A DNA stretch of 64,000 nt from Regnicoccus frigidus (GTDB lineage: Bacteria > Cyanobacteriota > Cyanobacteriia > PCC-6307 > Cyanobiaceae): the NCBI GenBank assembly GCA_025194985.1, contig JAOANE010000054.1:124001-188000 (forward strand), written 5' to 3'. Below the pieces are notes generated by a model that had not been told where the DNA came from, did not search any database, and saw only the letters and a list, made by a program, of their open reading frames with translations. The position numbers and the translations under genes are program-made. The first letter of the stretch is position 1, and every line of letters starts with the position of its first letter. Of this stretch, positions 15,996 through 24,596 are shown in pieces.

Positions 15996-16235
15996 CTACT
16001 CCGCCGCAGGTTTTTTGGCGACCCAGCCGCCCAGCTCATGGGGCAGGGGTTCGGTGCCGTACTCCCAGTCGTCGTAGTCGGGATCGTTGCGAATGCGGCG
16101 GTGCAGCTCTTTTTGGACGTCGAAGTTGTGGGGCTTGGCCTCTGGGGAGGCGGAATCGTTGCCGCCTTCGGGTGTGCCGGTGACGCTTGGATCCACGGGG
16201 TCGGTGGGCTCGAAGCTGGAACTGGATTCAGCCAT
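15996..16235 (-). CDS. Small acidic hypothetical protein (79 aa)
   Basis: Leftward gene directly downstream of ychF, with 92 bases between the ychF stop and the ATG chosen here at 16235. An in-frame start at 16313 would add 26 residues. The first half is acidic and low-complexity (SSSSFEPTDPVDPSVTG). The second half looks folded and conserved: HNFDVQKELHRRIRNDPDYD followed by DWEYGTEPLPHELGGW. No membrane segment or known motif. Co-direction with ychF suggests a shared transcript. Function unknown. Confidence 0.65.
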   Translation of the reverse strand: MAESSSSFEPTDPVDPSVTGTPEGGNDSASPEAKPHNFDVQKELHRRIRNDPDYDDWEYGTEPLPHELGGWVAKKPAAE

Positions 16236-16327
16236 CGCGCGCGGTTGCAGCTGCAGCCAGTCTGGGGCAAGGCCCTCCCGGCCTGCAGGAATCGGGATCA
16301 AAGTCGGCCTCACGGCGGCCTGAGCGG

Positions 16328-17419
16328 TCAGACGTTGAATAGGAATTCCATCACGTCGCCTTCGGCTACCACATACTCCTTGCCCTCACTGCGCAGCCAG
16401 CCTTTGGTGCGGGCCTCGCCCAGGGAGCCGGCTTCGAGCAGCTGCTGGTAGCCGATCGTCTGGGCGCGGATGAAGCCCCGCTCGAAATCGGTGTGGATCA
16501 CGCCGGCCGCCTGGGGAGCGGTCATGCCGGCGGTGATCGTCCAGGCGCGGGTTTCCTTCTCACCGGTGGTGAAGTAGGTGCGCAGGCCCAGCAGGCGGTA
16601 GGTGGCGCCGATCAGGCTACGCAGCCCGCCTTCGCTGACACCGAGCCCTTCGAGGTAGTCGGCCCGCTCTTCGGCGCCGAGCTCGATCAGTTCGGCTTCC
16701 ACCTGCGCTGAGATGCGCACTGTTTCCGCGCCCTCCTTGGTCGCCAGTGTCTCAACGGCTGCGGTGAAGGCATTGCCGCCGGACAGGTCGTCTTCGCTCA
16801 CGTTGGTGGCGTAGATGATCGGCTTGAGCGTGAGCAGGCCAAGGGGCCGCAGCACCGCGAGTTCCTCCTCGCCCAGGCCCAGGCTGCGGGCCGCCCCACC
16901 GGCCTCCAGCACGGTTTGGATGCGCTCAAGGATCTGGTCTTCAGCCAGCGCCTCCTTGCTGGTGCGCATCTGTTTCTTCAGCCGCTCGCGGCGCTTCTCC
17001 ACCTGGGCCAGGTCGGCCAGCCCCAGCTCCAGGTTGATGATCTCGGCGTCCCGCCCTGGGTCAACGTTGCCGGAGACGTGGATCACGTCGTCATCGCGGA
17101 AGCAGCGCACCACATGCACGATCGCGTCGACTTCGCGGATGGTGGCGAGGAATTTGTTGCCCAGCCCTTCCCCCTGGCTCGCCCCTTTGACCAGCCCGGC
17201 GATGTCAACGAACTCCACCCGGGTTGGAATGATCTCCTTGGAGCTGGACACATCCGAGAGCAACTTCAGCCGGGGGTCTGGAACAGCCACGCTGCCCACG
17301 TTCGGCTCGATCGTGCAGAAGGGGAAATTGGCGGCCTGGGCCTGGGCATTGGCCACCAGGGCATTGAAAAGGGTGGATTTGCCCACGTTGGGCAGTCCGA
17401 CGATTCCGGCTTTGAGCAT
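16328..17419 (-). CDS. ychF: Redox-regulated ATPase YchF (OLA1 family)
   Basis: Universally conserved P-loop NTPase of the Obg superfamily that prefers ATP over GTP and associates with the ribosome. It is 363 residues from the ATG at 17419, beginning MLKAGIVGLPNVGKSTLFNA (G1/P-loop). The G3 motif is DIAGLVKGAS, the G4-like position is TNVSEDDL (replacing NKxD, as expected for ATP specificity), and the C-terminal TGS-like domain includes AWTITAGMTAPQAAGVIHTD. The upstream in-frame extension lacks family sequence and would run into the divergent membrane-fusion gene's leader region. Confidence 0.96.
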   Translation of the reverse strand: MLKAGIVGLPNVGKSTLFNALVANAQAQAANFPFCTIEPNVGSVAVPDPRLKLLSDVSSSKEIIPTRVEFVDIAGLVKGASQGEGLGNKFLATIREVDAIVHVVRCFRDDDVIHVSGNVDPGRDAEIINLELGLADLAQVEKRRERLKKQMRTSKEALAEDQILERIQTVLEAGGAARSLGLGEEELAVLRPLGLLTLKPIIYATNVSEDDLSGGNAFTAAVETLATKEGAETVRISAQVEAELIELGAEERADYLEGLGVSEGGLRSLIGATYRLLGLRTYFTTGEKETRAWTITAGMTAPQAAGVIHTDFERGFIRAQTIGYQQLLEAGSLGEARTKGWLRSEGKEYVVAEGDVMEFLFNV

Positions 17420-17558
17420 GGGCTCAAATCTACGTGGCGCCCCTTCGCCGCATCCTCCACCCCAGCGGCAAGCCACAGTTTTCGCCGCCACAAGGAAGAC
17501 TGGGAACAGCGATCGCCGCAGCCCCATCTCCCGCCGCACCCTTGAGCCCGCACCGCCG

Positions 17559-18719
17559 GTGGAGCGCTCCGCCCCCACGGTTGCCCCTGTTCCCCAGCCC
17601 AGGACCACCCAAGCCAGGCGCCGACCCCGCCGCCTGTTCTGGATCGGCCTGGTCGGCCTGCTTGTCGTGGCCGGCGGTCTGGGCCTCTGGCAGCGTCAAC
17701 GCGCCAGCTCCCAACGGGATCTGACCCCCTACACCGCCCTGGCCGAGCGCGGCACCTTGCCGGGGGTTGTCACCAGCACCGGCGAACTTGAAGCTGTCCG
17801 CAGCGTCAATGTCAGTCCCAAGCGTGGCGGTGTGCTGGAAAAGCTTTATGTGGTGGAAGGCCAGGCGGTGCGGCAAGGTCAGCCCATTGCCCTGATGGAC
17901 AGCGGCGACCTTCAGGACCGCGAGAACGAGCTCAAGGCCCAGGTGCGCCAGGCTGAGGCGGAGTACGCCCGCAGCCGCTCGGAGTACGAACGGCGGCGCA
18001 GCCTTTTTGAGCACGGTGCGATCAGCCAGGACGATTTCGCCTCCTTCGGCACCCGCCTGCTCACCAGCAAGGCCGCCCTCGATGCCGCCAGGCAACGCAG
18101 CAGCCAGCGCAACGTGGAGCGCGGAGAGCTGACGATCCGCGCCCCCTTTGATGGGGTGATCACTCAGCGCTTCGCTGATCCCGGCGCTTTCGTGACCCCC
18201 ACCACCTCCGCCTCGGCCAATGCCGGCGCCTCGAGTTCCTCGGTGGTGGAGCTGGCCCAGGGGCTTGAGGCGGTGGCGAGCGTGCCGGAAAGTGATATCG
18301 GCAGGGTTGTTCTTGGTCAGGGGGCCAATGTGCGGGTGGATGCCTTCCCTGATCGCCGTTTCGCGGCACGGGTGCGTCAGATCGCGCCTCGGGCTGTGGA
18401 AACCAACAACGTCACCTCTTTTGAAGTGAAACTGCAGCTGGTGGATCCCCACGACGAGCTGCGCATCGGCATGACCGCCGACATCGATTTCCAGACCGGC
18501 ACCCTCGCCGCCGAAACCCTCGTTCCCACTGTGGCTGTGGTCACCGAGGGCGGCCGGCCGGGCGTGCTGGTGGTCGGCAAGGACGATCAGCCCACCTTCC
18601 AGGCGGTGACGCTGGGCTCCAGCAGTGGCCGCAACACCCAGATCCTCGAAGGCATCGAGCCCGGCACCCGGTTGTTCATCGATCTGCCGCCCTGGGCCAA
18701 ATCATCCGAGCGGGACTAG
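17559..18719 (+). CDS. HlyD/DevB-type membrane fusion protein
   Basis: Periplasmic adaptor subunit of an efflux pump (RND or MacB/DevB-type ABC exporter), 386 residues. One N-terminal membrane anchor (LFWIGLVGLLVVAGGLGLW) follows a basic cytoplasmic stretch RRRPRR. Then come a first lipoyl half-motif (VNVSPKRGGVLEKLYVVEGQ), an alpha-helical hairpin (QVRQAEAEYARSRSEYERRR), the second lipoyl half (GELTIRAPFDGVITQRFADP) and a beta-barrel domain. The GTG at 17559 is the only plausible in-frame start between the divergent ychF and the anchor. No exporter permease or ATPase is adjacent; an orphan DevA/LolD-type ATPase lies at 61717. The HIP1 octamer at 17509-17516 sits in the intergenic region. Confidence 0.88.
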   Translation: MERSAPTVAPVPQPRTTQARRRPRRLFWIGLVGLLVVAGGLGLWQRQRASSQRDLTPYTALAERGTLPGVVTSTGELEAVRSVNVSPKRGGVLEKLYVVEGQAVRQGQPIALMDSGDLQDRENELKAQVRQAEAEYARSRSEYERRRSLFEHGAISQDDFASFGTRLLTSKAALDAARQRSSQRNVERGELTIRAPFDGVITQRFADPGAFVTPTTSASANAGASSSSVVELAQGLEAVASVPESDIGRVVLGQGANVRVDAFPDRRFAARVRQIAPRAVETNNVTSFEVKLQLVDPHDELRIGMTADIDFQTGTLAAETLVPTVAVVTEGGRPGVLVVGKDDQPTFQAVTLGSSSGRNTQILEGIEPGTRLFIDLPPWAKSSERD

Positions 18720-18745
18720 GCGCACAGCGGAATTGTTCAAGGCTG

Positions 18746-19876
18746 TTAGCTCATTGTTGTTCGTTCAGCCAGAAATTCACGGCTGGCGGCCAGGATGCGG
18801 CCGCTGGCCTGGCCGTCGCCGAAGGGATTGCGGGCCTGGGCCATGGCTGCATAGGCGCCGGCATCATCCAGCAGAAGGCTCGCCTCCCGCACGATCGCCT
18901 CAGAATCAGTGCCGATCAGCTTGGCCGTTCCGGCGCTGACTGCCTCAGGCCTCTCGGTGGTGCGGCGCAGCACCAGCACCGGCTTGCCCAGGGCAGGGGC
19001 CTCCTCCTGCAGGCCGCCGGAATCGGTGAGCAACAGGGTGGCGCCGCGGATCGCCGCCACCAGCCGGTCGTAATCCAGGGGCTCGGTCAGGAAGGCGCGC
19101 GGGTGGTGGCCCAGCAGGGCCTCGAGGGGTTCGCGCACGGTGGGATTGCGGTGCAGCGGCAGCAGCAGGGCTGTGTCCGGGTGACGATCCAGCAGCTCCA
19201 GGAAGCCCCGCCCGATCGATTCGAGCCGCTCGCCCCAGTTTTCGCGACGGTGCACGGTGGCCAGGATCACCCGCTGCTCCTGCCAGTTGAGGCCAGGAAG
19301 CTCCAGCTGGGGGGCGGTTTGGGCCATGCGCAGCAGGGCGTCGATCACCGTGTTCCCCGTCACCAGGATCCTGCCGACCACGCCGGAGGCCTTGAGGTTG
19401 GCCTCGGAAACGCCGGTGGGGGCGAAATGGAGCTGGCCCAACTGTGAGATCAGGCGGCGGTTGGCCTCTTCGGGGAAGGGATCGAGCAGGTTGTCGGTGC
19501 GCAGCCCCGCCTCCACATGGCCAACGGGGATCTGCTCGTAGAAGGCGGCGAGGGCTGAGGCGAAGGCCGTGCTGGTGTCGCCCTGTACGAGCACCAGGTC
19601 GGGACGGTGCTCGCTGAACTCCTCGCGCAACCCCTGCAAGGCCGCGCAGGTGACGTGGGTGAGGGTCTGGCGCGGTGCCATCAGGGCCAGGTCGCGGTCG
19701 GCGCACAGGCCGAACAGCTCCATCACCTGGCTCACCATTTCGCGGTGCTGGCCGGTCAGCACCACCCGGGTCCGCAGGTCGGCAGCCGCCTGAAAAGCCA
19801 GGATCACTGGCGCCAGTTTGATCGCTTCAGGCCGGGTGCCCAGCACGATCGTGACCAGCGGTGCGGGGGCGGTCAA
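18746..19876 (-). CDS. wecB: UDP-N-acetylglucosamine 2-epimerase (non-hydrolysing)
   Basis: Interconverts UDP-GlcNAc and UDP-ManNAc for surface polysaccharides; 376 residues. Family landmarks: GTRPEAIKLAPVI near the N-terminus, TGQHREMV, LVLVQGDTSTAFA, HVEAGLRTDNLLDPFPEEAN with active-site acids, VHRRENWG, and LLTDSGGLQEEAPALGKPVL with the C-terminal UDP-binding residues. The start is a TTG at 19876, since no ATG lies close by. It is convergent with the membrane-fusion gene and stands alone; the polysaccharide genes it serves are not in the window. Confidence 0.95.
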   Translation of the reverse strand: MTAPAPLVTIVLGTRPEAIKLAPVILAFQAAADLRTRVVLTGQHREMVSQVMELFGLCADRDLALMAPRQTLTHVTCAALQGLREEFSEHRPDLVLVQGDTSTAFASALAAFYEQIPVGHVEAGLRTDNLLDPFPEEANRRLISQLGQLHFAPTGVSEANLKASGVVGRILVTGNTVIDALLRMAQTAPQLELPGLNWQEQRVILATVHRRENWGERLESIGRGFLELLDRHPDTALLLPLHRNPTVREPLEALLGHHPRAFLTEPLDYDRLVAAIRGATLLLTDSGGLQEEAPALGKPVLVLRRTTERPEAVSAGTAKLIGTDSEAIVREASLLLDDAGAYAAMAQARNPFGDGQASGRILAASREFLAERTTMS

Positions 19877-19959
19877 AGGGCCATGGCGGTGGGGAGAATC
19901 CTAAAGATGCGTTCTCCGGCTTCCCGCAAGCACCTCGCCGCAGCGATGGAAGCAACCCG

Positions 19960-20193
19960 TCAAGTGAGCAGCCGAATCAGCAGCAGGGAGGCGATGCCAA
20001 GGGAGAGCCCAAGCATCGCCAAGCGGCCATTCCAGATCTCGGCCTGGGGTGTGAACCCACGTCGCCAGGCATTGAGTTCATCGCCGGCCACCACGACGAC
20101 AGTGTCCTGATCAGCATCAGCCGTTTCAACGGCTTGATCGCGAACGGTTGGAGCGGGGCCTGAAGCCTGATCGCTAGCCTCAGCTGGAGCCAT
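19960..20193 (-). CDS. High-light-inducible protein (single-helix LHC-like)
   Basis: 77-residue one-helix member of the chlorophyll a/b-binding family. The N-terminal 45 residues are acidic and probably stromal/cytoplasmic. The conserved chlorophyll-binding signature is AEIWNGRLAMLG at residues 51-62 (E52, N55 and R57 are the expected ligand and salt-bridge residues), leading into the hydrophobic helix SLGIASLLLIRLL. Such Hlips bind chlorophyll and carotenoid and protect newly made photosystem II under stress. It lies between wecB and tsaD, both leftward, 27 bases from the tsaD stop, so it may be read from the tsaD promoter as well as its own. Confidence 0.93.
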   Translation of the reverse strand: MAPAEASDQASGPAPTVRDQAVETADADQDTVVVVAGDELNAWRRGFTPQAEIWNGRLAMLGLSLGIASLLLIRLLT

Positions 20194-20220
20194 TGGACCA
20201 ACCGGTAAAGCCCCTTCAGC

Positions 20221-21306
20221 TTAAGGGAAAGAAAACTCAGCGGCTGGACCATAGAGGAGATCGGCGTGCTCCAGGGGCAGTCGCGCCGCCACCCCCAGGG
20301 CTGTGGAACTGCGGAAGCCACTGGCAAAGCGCCGGGTCGCCGCCACGCCGATCATGGCTGCGTTGTCGGTGCAGTAGGCCATCGGAGCCACCCGCCAGGT
20401 CAGGCCGAGCTCCTGACAACGAATCGCCAACCGCTGGCGCAAGCGGCGATTGGCGGCCACCCCTCCCACCAGCACCAACGTGCCCAGGCCATTGTCCCTG
20501 GCGCAGCGGCAACTGCGCTCCACCAGGACGTCGGCCACTCCGTGCTCAAAGCTGGCGGCCAGATCGGCGATCGGTAACGCCGCCTCGCCTGGCTGGCCTG
20601 TGCTCTCCCCGTTCGCCAGTTTCTGGGTCAGGCGCAGCACCGCGGTCTTGAGGCCACTGAAGCTGAAGTCATAGGGATAGAAGCCCCCGTCCGGGCGGGA
20701 GACGCGCCCCTGGGGAAAGCGAAAGCGCAGCGGGTCGCCGGCGCTTGCCGCCGCCTCGATCGCCGGGCCACCTGGGTATCCCAGCCCCAGCAGCCGGGCG
20801 ACTTTGTCGAAGGCCTCGCCGGCGGCGTCGTCATGGCTGCGGCCCAGGCGGGTGTAGGCCCCCACCCCATCGACGCGGATCAGTTCGGTGTGGCCGCCGC
20901 TGACCAACAGGACGAGATAGGGTCCCTTCGGCAGTGGCTCCCCCAGCAGCACCGAACAGAGGTGCCCTTCGAGGTGGTGGATGGCCAGGAAGGGCAGGTC
21001 GTGGAGGCGGGCCAGGGTGCGGCCGGTGAGTGAGCCCACCAGCAGGGCGCCCACCAGGCCGGGAGCGGCGGTGGCGGCGATCGCATCGAGATCACTGAAG
21101 GCCAGGCCGGCGGTGGCCATCACCTCGGCGATCAGCTGGGGCAGGGCTTCGACGTGGCGGCGGGAGGCGATTTCCGGCACCACCCCGCCCCAGCGGGCGT
21201 GCTCCTCCATCTGGGACGCCACGGCGCTGGCCAGCACCTGCTGGTCACGCACCACGGCAGCAGCCGACTCGTCACAACTTGTTTCGACGGCCAGAACCGT
21301 GGGCAT
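20221..21306 (-). CDS. tsaD: tRNA N6-threonylcarbamoyladenosine transferase TsaD
   Basis: Kae1/TsaD ASKHA-fold enzyme that with TsaB and TsaE installs t6A37 in ANN-decoding tRNAs. It is 361 residues long. The N-terminal phosphate-1 motif is LAVETSCDESAAAV, the metal-binding histidines are in AIHHLEGHL, nucleotide contacts are in LLVSGGHTELI, DFSFSGLKTA is the family signature, and VLVGGVAANRRLR with a later AYCTDNAAMIG closes the site. It diverges from psaF with 76 bases between starts. This tsaD-psaF-psaJ order is familiar from picocyanobacteria. Confidence 0.96.
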   Translation of the reverse strand: MPTVLAVETSCDESAAAVVRDQQVLASAVASQMEEHARWGGVVPEIASRRHVEALPQLIAEVMATAGLAFSDLDAIAATAAPGLVGALLVGSLTGRTLARLHDLPFLAIHHLEGHLCSVLLGEPLPKGPYLVLLVSGGHTELIRVDGVGAYTRLGRSHDDAAGEAFDKVARLLGLGYPGGPAIEAAASAGDPLRFRFPQGRVSRPDGGFYPYDFSFSGLKTAVLRLTQKLANGESTGQPGEAALPIADLAASFEHGVADVLVERSCRCARDNGLGTLVLVGGVAANRRLRQRLAIRCQELGLTWRVAPMAYCTDNAAMIGVAATRRFASGFRSSTALGVAARLPLEHADLLYGPAAEFSFP

Positions 21307-21382
21307 GGGCTCCCTGGAACTCCCTTACTGTCCCGGAGTGACATCCTGCCCTGCGGCAGGTCTTTCCCAGGTACCGGAACCG

Positions 21383-21862
21383 ATGCGCCGCCTCTTCGCC
21401 CTTCTGATTTCCGCCCTTCTGATCATCGGCTTCGCCCCCATGGCGCACGCCGATATCGCCGGGCTCACCCCTTGCGCAGAAACCCCCCGTTTTCAGGAGC
21501 GCGCCAGTGCCGCCGCTACCCCCCAGGCCAAGGCCCGGTTCACGAACTACGGCCAGGCTCTCTGTGGCACCGATGGGCTGCCCCGTCTGATCGTCGATGG
21601 CCGCTTCAGCCATGCCGGTGATTTCCTGATCCCGGGTCTGCTTTTCCTCTACATCGCTGGCACGATTGGCTGGGCCGGCCGCGCTTACTTGATGGCTATC
21701 CGCGGTAGCAAGGATGCCACCATGCGTGAAATCCAGATCGACATGCCCCTGGCGTTCAAATCCACCCTGGCGGCTGCCGTCTGGCCCCTGGCAGCGTTCA
21801 ATGAGTTCGTCAGTGGAAAAATGATTGAAGCCGACTCCAAAGTGACCGTCTCCCCCCGCTGA
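21383..21862 (+). CDS. psaF: Photosystem I subunit III (PsaF)
   Basis: Lumen-exposed PSI subunit that docks plastocyanin or cytochrome c6; 159 residues. The ATG at 21383 starts a cleavable signal peptide (MRRLFALLISALLIIGFA) ending AHA, with mature DIAGLTPCAETPRF. The two cysteines in LTPCAE and ALCGTDGLP are conserved for the lumenal disulfide. The helix FLIPGLLFLYIAGTIGWAGR spans the membrane and is followed by the stromal EIQIDMPLAFKS tail. psaJ follows after 11 bases. Confidence 0.97.
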   Translation: MRRLFALLISALLIIGFAPMAHADIAGLTPCAETPRFQERASAAATPQAKARFTNYGQALCGTDGLPRLIVDGRFSHAGDFLIPGLLFLYIAGTIGWAGRAYLMAIRGSKDATMREIQIDMPLAFKSTLAAAVWPLAAFNEFVSGKMIEADSKVTVSPR

Positions 21863-21873
21863 TTCCCCTAACC

Positions 21874-21984
21874 ATGAAGAAATTCCTCACCACCGCACCG
21901 GTCGTGGCTGCCGTCTGGTTCACCTTCACAGCCGGGCTCACGATCGAGATTTTCCGCCTCTTCCCCGATCTGATCATTCGTTGA
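21874..21984 (+). CDS. psaJ: Photosystem I subunit IX (PsaJ)
   Basis: One-helix PSI subunit that stabilises PsaF. Only 36 residues: a start MKKFLTTAPVVAAVWFTFTA, helix through GLTIEIFRLF and end PDLIIR, slightly shorter than the usual 38-44. The conserved glutamate in TIEIFR is a chlorophyll ligand in the family. It starts 11 bases after psaF with the same orientation, so the two are co-transcribed; a strong hairpin terminator at 22190 ends the unit. Confidence 0.96.
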   Translation: MKKFLTTAPVVAAVWFTFTAGLTIEIFRLFPDLIIR

Positions 21985-22189
21985 TCATTCGCTTCCTCTG
22001 AGCGAACTCTCCGCAAAGGTCTGCTTGCAAACCTTTGCCTTCAGGCCTTTGCCTGCAGAAAACGTTCCTCGATGAACATCTGGGCTGCGTTTTTCTTGAC
22101 TTGATGGTTTCTTGACTTAATGGTCTGGATCCGGTTCTTGTCGGGGCCAGCATTTCTGCAGGACCTGCCCCATCCTTACCTTTCGATCC

Positions 22190-22213
22190 GCGGCTCTTTG
22201 GGGCCGCTTTTTT
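22190..22213 (+). terminator. Rho-independent terminator after psaFJ
   Basis: GCGGCTC - TTTG - GGGCCGC forms a seven-pair stem (one U-G pair) with a four-base loop, followed directly by six T residues. It lies about 205 bases after psaJ and just before the convergent gmk stop. The stretch 21985-22189 before it contains no gene that I can support. Confidence 0.85.
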
Positions 22214-22229
22214 GTGGCGAAGGGCCCAC

Positions 22230-22826
22230 TCAGCCTGTGGCCAGGCCGAGCTGGGCTTCGAGTTCGTCCAGGGCCTGGCCCAGATCGCCGTTCACCAGCA
22301 CGGCATCGAATTCCGCTTCGGCCTGAAGCTCCAGGCGGGCCCGCTGGAGCCGGCGCTCGATGGCCGCGGCGCTGTCGGTGCCGCGCGCGCGGATGCGCCG
22401 CTCCAGTTCGGCAAAAGACGGCGGTTTGATCAGCAGCTGAAATCCCTGGGGGAAACTGCGCCGCACCTGACGGGCCCCCTCCAGCTCGATTTCCAGCAGC
22501 ACCGGCTGGCCGGCCGCCAGGTGCATCTCCACCGGCTGGCGCGGGGTGCCATAGAGATTGCCCGCGAATTCGGCCCACTCCAGCAACCCCGCCTCGGCCA
22601 CCAGTTGCTCGAAGCGGGGGCGCTTCAGGAAGAAATAGTGCTCCCCATCGCGCTCACCGCTGCGCGGCTCGCGGGTGGTGGCCGACACCGACAGCCAGAT
22701 CTGGGGGTGCTTCTGGCGGAGGGCGTTGATCAAGGTGCCCTTGCCGACGCCACTGGGCCCGGTGATCACGTGGAGTCGCCCCGGTTGGGGCGCTGAAGGC
22801 CCTGCCATGTCCGTCGCCACCCCCAT
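22230..22826 (-). CDS. gmk: Guanylate kinase
   Basis: Phosphorylates GMP to GDP with ATP; about 198 residues from the ATG at 22826, or 192 from an in-frame ATG at 22808. P-loop GPSGVGKGT follows RLHVITG; the GMP-binding region contains SVSATTREPRSGERDGEHYF. Later EIELEGARQVRR (family form E-x-D-x-QG) and RIRARGTDS close the lid region. It is divergent from rqcH with 58 bases between starts and convergent with psaFJ. Confidence 0.95.
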   Translation of the reverse strand: MGVATDMAGPSAPQPGRLHVITGPSGVGKGTLINALRQKHPQIWLSVSATTREPRSGERDGEHYFFLKRPRFEQLVAEAGLLEWAEFAGNLYGTPRQPVEMHLAAGQPVLLEIELEGARQVRRSFPQGFQLLIKPPSFAELERRIRARGTDSAAAIERRLQRARLELQAEAEFDAVLVNGDLGQALDELEAQLGLATG

Positions 22827-22883
22827 CGCTCCACGGCGCAGTGAGACAGCAGAGTAGGGAGTCCGTGTCGCGTCCTCGCTGCG

Positions 22884-24596
22884 ATGAACGCCACGCTGCT
22901 CCAGCCCGTTGATCTCACCACCTTGCGGGCGGTGCTGGCCGAGCTGCGGCCGCCGTTGCTGCCCAGCCGCTTCGAGAAAGCCCAGCAACCCACCCCCCAC
23001 AGCCTGCAACTGGGCCTGCGCAGTCAGCGGGGCCTCCACTGGCTGGAGATCAGCTGGCAGGCCGAGGCGCCGCGGATGCTGGCGATCGATTCCCCTCCCC
23101 GCCAGGGCCAGGGCAGCACCCTGGCCCAGCAGCTGCAGCACGGTCTGGCTGGCCTGGCCCTGGTGGCCATTGAGCAGACCGGCTGGGAGCGGGTGGTGGA
23201 GCTGCAGTTCGCGGCCAGGCCAGGAGAACCGTGCAGCCGCTGCTTGATCATTGAACTGATGGGTCGCCGCAGCAATCTCTTTCTGCTCGATGGCCAGCGG
23301 CGGGTGATCGCCCTGGCCCGGCAGGTGCGGCAGCAACAGTCGCGGCTGCGGCCGATCGGCAGCGGAGATCTTTACAGCCCTCCGCCCGCCCTGCAGGGGG
23401 ATCTACCCAGCAGAGCCGAGGGGATGGAGCGCTGGCGCCGCCGCCTCTCGCTGGTGCCGGTCAGCCTGCAGAAGGCCCTGCAGCAGACCTACCAGGGGAT
23501 CAGCCCGGCCCTGGCCCTGCAACTGGCCGGTGATCAGCCCGAGCAGGCATGCCAGCTGCTCGCCATGCCGGTGAACGCGCTGGAGGAGCACCAGTGGCAG
23601 GAGCTGTGGTGCCAATGGCAACGCTGGCTCACCGACCTGGAGCAGGAGCGGTTCGGTTTTGCCTCCGGCCCCAGCCATGGCCGCGTCACGGCCTACCGCT
23701 GCTGGGGAACGGAGGCGCCGGCTGCTGGGGTGAATGCAGCGCTGGCCGCCTACTACGGGCCCCTGCTGGCCCGGCAGGAGGCCGTGGCGCGGCGGCTGCA
23801 GCTGGAACAACGGCTGCTGGCGGCCCGGGCGCGGCAGCAGCGCCAGCGGGATCAGCAGCAGGCGCTGCTGGATCAGGTGGAGAACACCAATGCCCTCCAG
23901 CGGCAGGCCGATGCCCTGTTGTGCGGACTCAGCCCCAGCCGCGGGGAGATCAGTGAGGCCCAGAGCCTCTACAAACGCGCCCGGCGGCTGCGGCGCTCGG
24001 TGGCCGCGATCACGCCACGGCTGGAACTCCACGACCGCACCCTCGAGCAGATCGACAGCAGCCTCACCTTTCTCGAGCAACACGCTGATCAAGCCGACGA
24101 CCTGCTGGCCCTGGAGCAGGACATCGAGGCGCTGCTGGATCGCGGCAGCGCCGATCAGCGCGCTCGCCAACGGCGCCCTGCGCCGCCGAAGGCCCAGGCG
24201 ACGCCGCAGCCCCTGGAGCTGCGCACCCCCGGGGGCCTGCGGGTGCAGGTGGGCCGCAACCATCGCCAAAACGACTGGATCAGCCTCAGCCAGGCCCGCC
24301 GCGGTGATCTCTGGTTCCACGCCCAGGAGTGCCCGGGCAGCCATGTAATCCTCAAGAGCTCCGAAGCCCCTGCAGGCGAGCAGGACCTGCAGGCCGCCGC
24401 TGACCTTGCCGCCCACTTCAGCCGGGCCCGCGGCAACCGGCGCGTGGCGGTGGTGATGGTGCCCAGTGACCAGTTGCAGCGGATCGCCGGTGCCGGTCCA
24501 GGCACGGTGCGCCATCGCGGCGGTGAGGTGGTCTGGGGGGATCCGGGCCGCGGCGCGCCCCTGGTCCCTAGCCTCGGCGCCAGGTCAGCACCATGA
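22884..24596 (+). CDS. rqcH: NFACT family protein (RqcH/Rqc2)
   Basis: Ribosome-quality-control factor that binds stalled 50S subunits with peptidyl-tRNA and, in characterised bacteria, adds alanine tails; formerly annotated fibronectin-binding protein A. It is 570 residues long. NFACT-N begins near residue 5 and includes LIIELMGRRSNLFLLD. A helix-hairpin region and a coiled coil rich in RQQRQRDQQQALLDQ and SLYKRARRLRRSV follow (about residues 300-400), then the NFACT-R domain with NDWISLSQARRGDLWFHAQE and PGSHVIL. tatC overlaps its stop by ATGA. The position expected to carry the catalytic D-R pair appears as E-R (WERVVELQF). Confidence 0.9.
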   Translation: MNATLLQPVDLTTLRAVLAELRPPLLPSRFEKAQQPTPHSLQLGLRSQRGLHWLEISWQAEAPRMLAIDSPPRQGQGSTLAQQLQHGLAGLALVAIEQTGWERVVELQFAARPGEPCSRCLIIELMGRRSNLFLLDGQRRVIALARQVRQQQSRLRPIGSGDLYSPPPALQGDLPSRAEGMERWRRRLSLVPVSLQKALQQTYQGISPALALQLAGDQPEQACQLLAMPVNALEEHQWQELWCQWQRWLTDLEQERFGFASGPSHGRVTAYRCWGTEAPAAGVNAALAAYYGPLLARQEAVARRLQLEQRLLAARARQQRQRDQQQALLDQVENTNALQRQADALLCGLSPSRGEISEAQSLYKRARRLRRSVAAITPRLELHDRTLEQIDSSLTFLEQHADQADDLLALEQDIEALLDRGSADQRARQRRPAPPKAQATPQPLELRTPGGLRVQVGRNHRQNDWISLSQARRGDLWFHAQECPGSHVILKSSEAPAGEQDLQAAADLAAHFSRARGNRRVAVVMVPSDQLQRIAGAGPGTVRHRGGEVVWGDPGRGAPLVPSLGARSAP

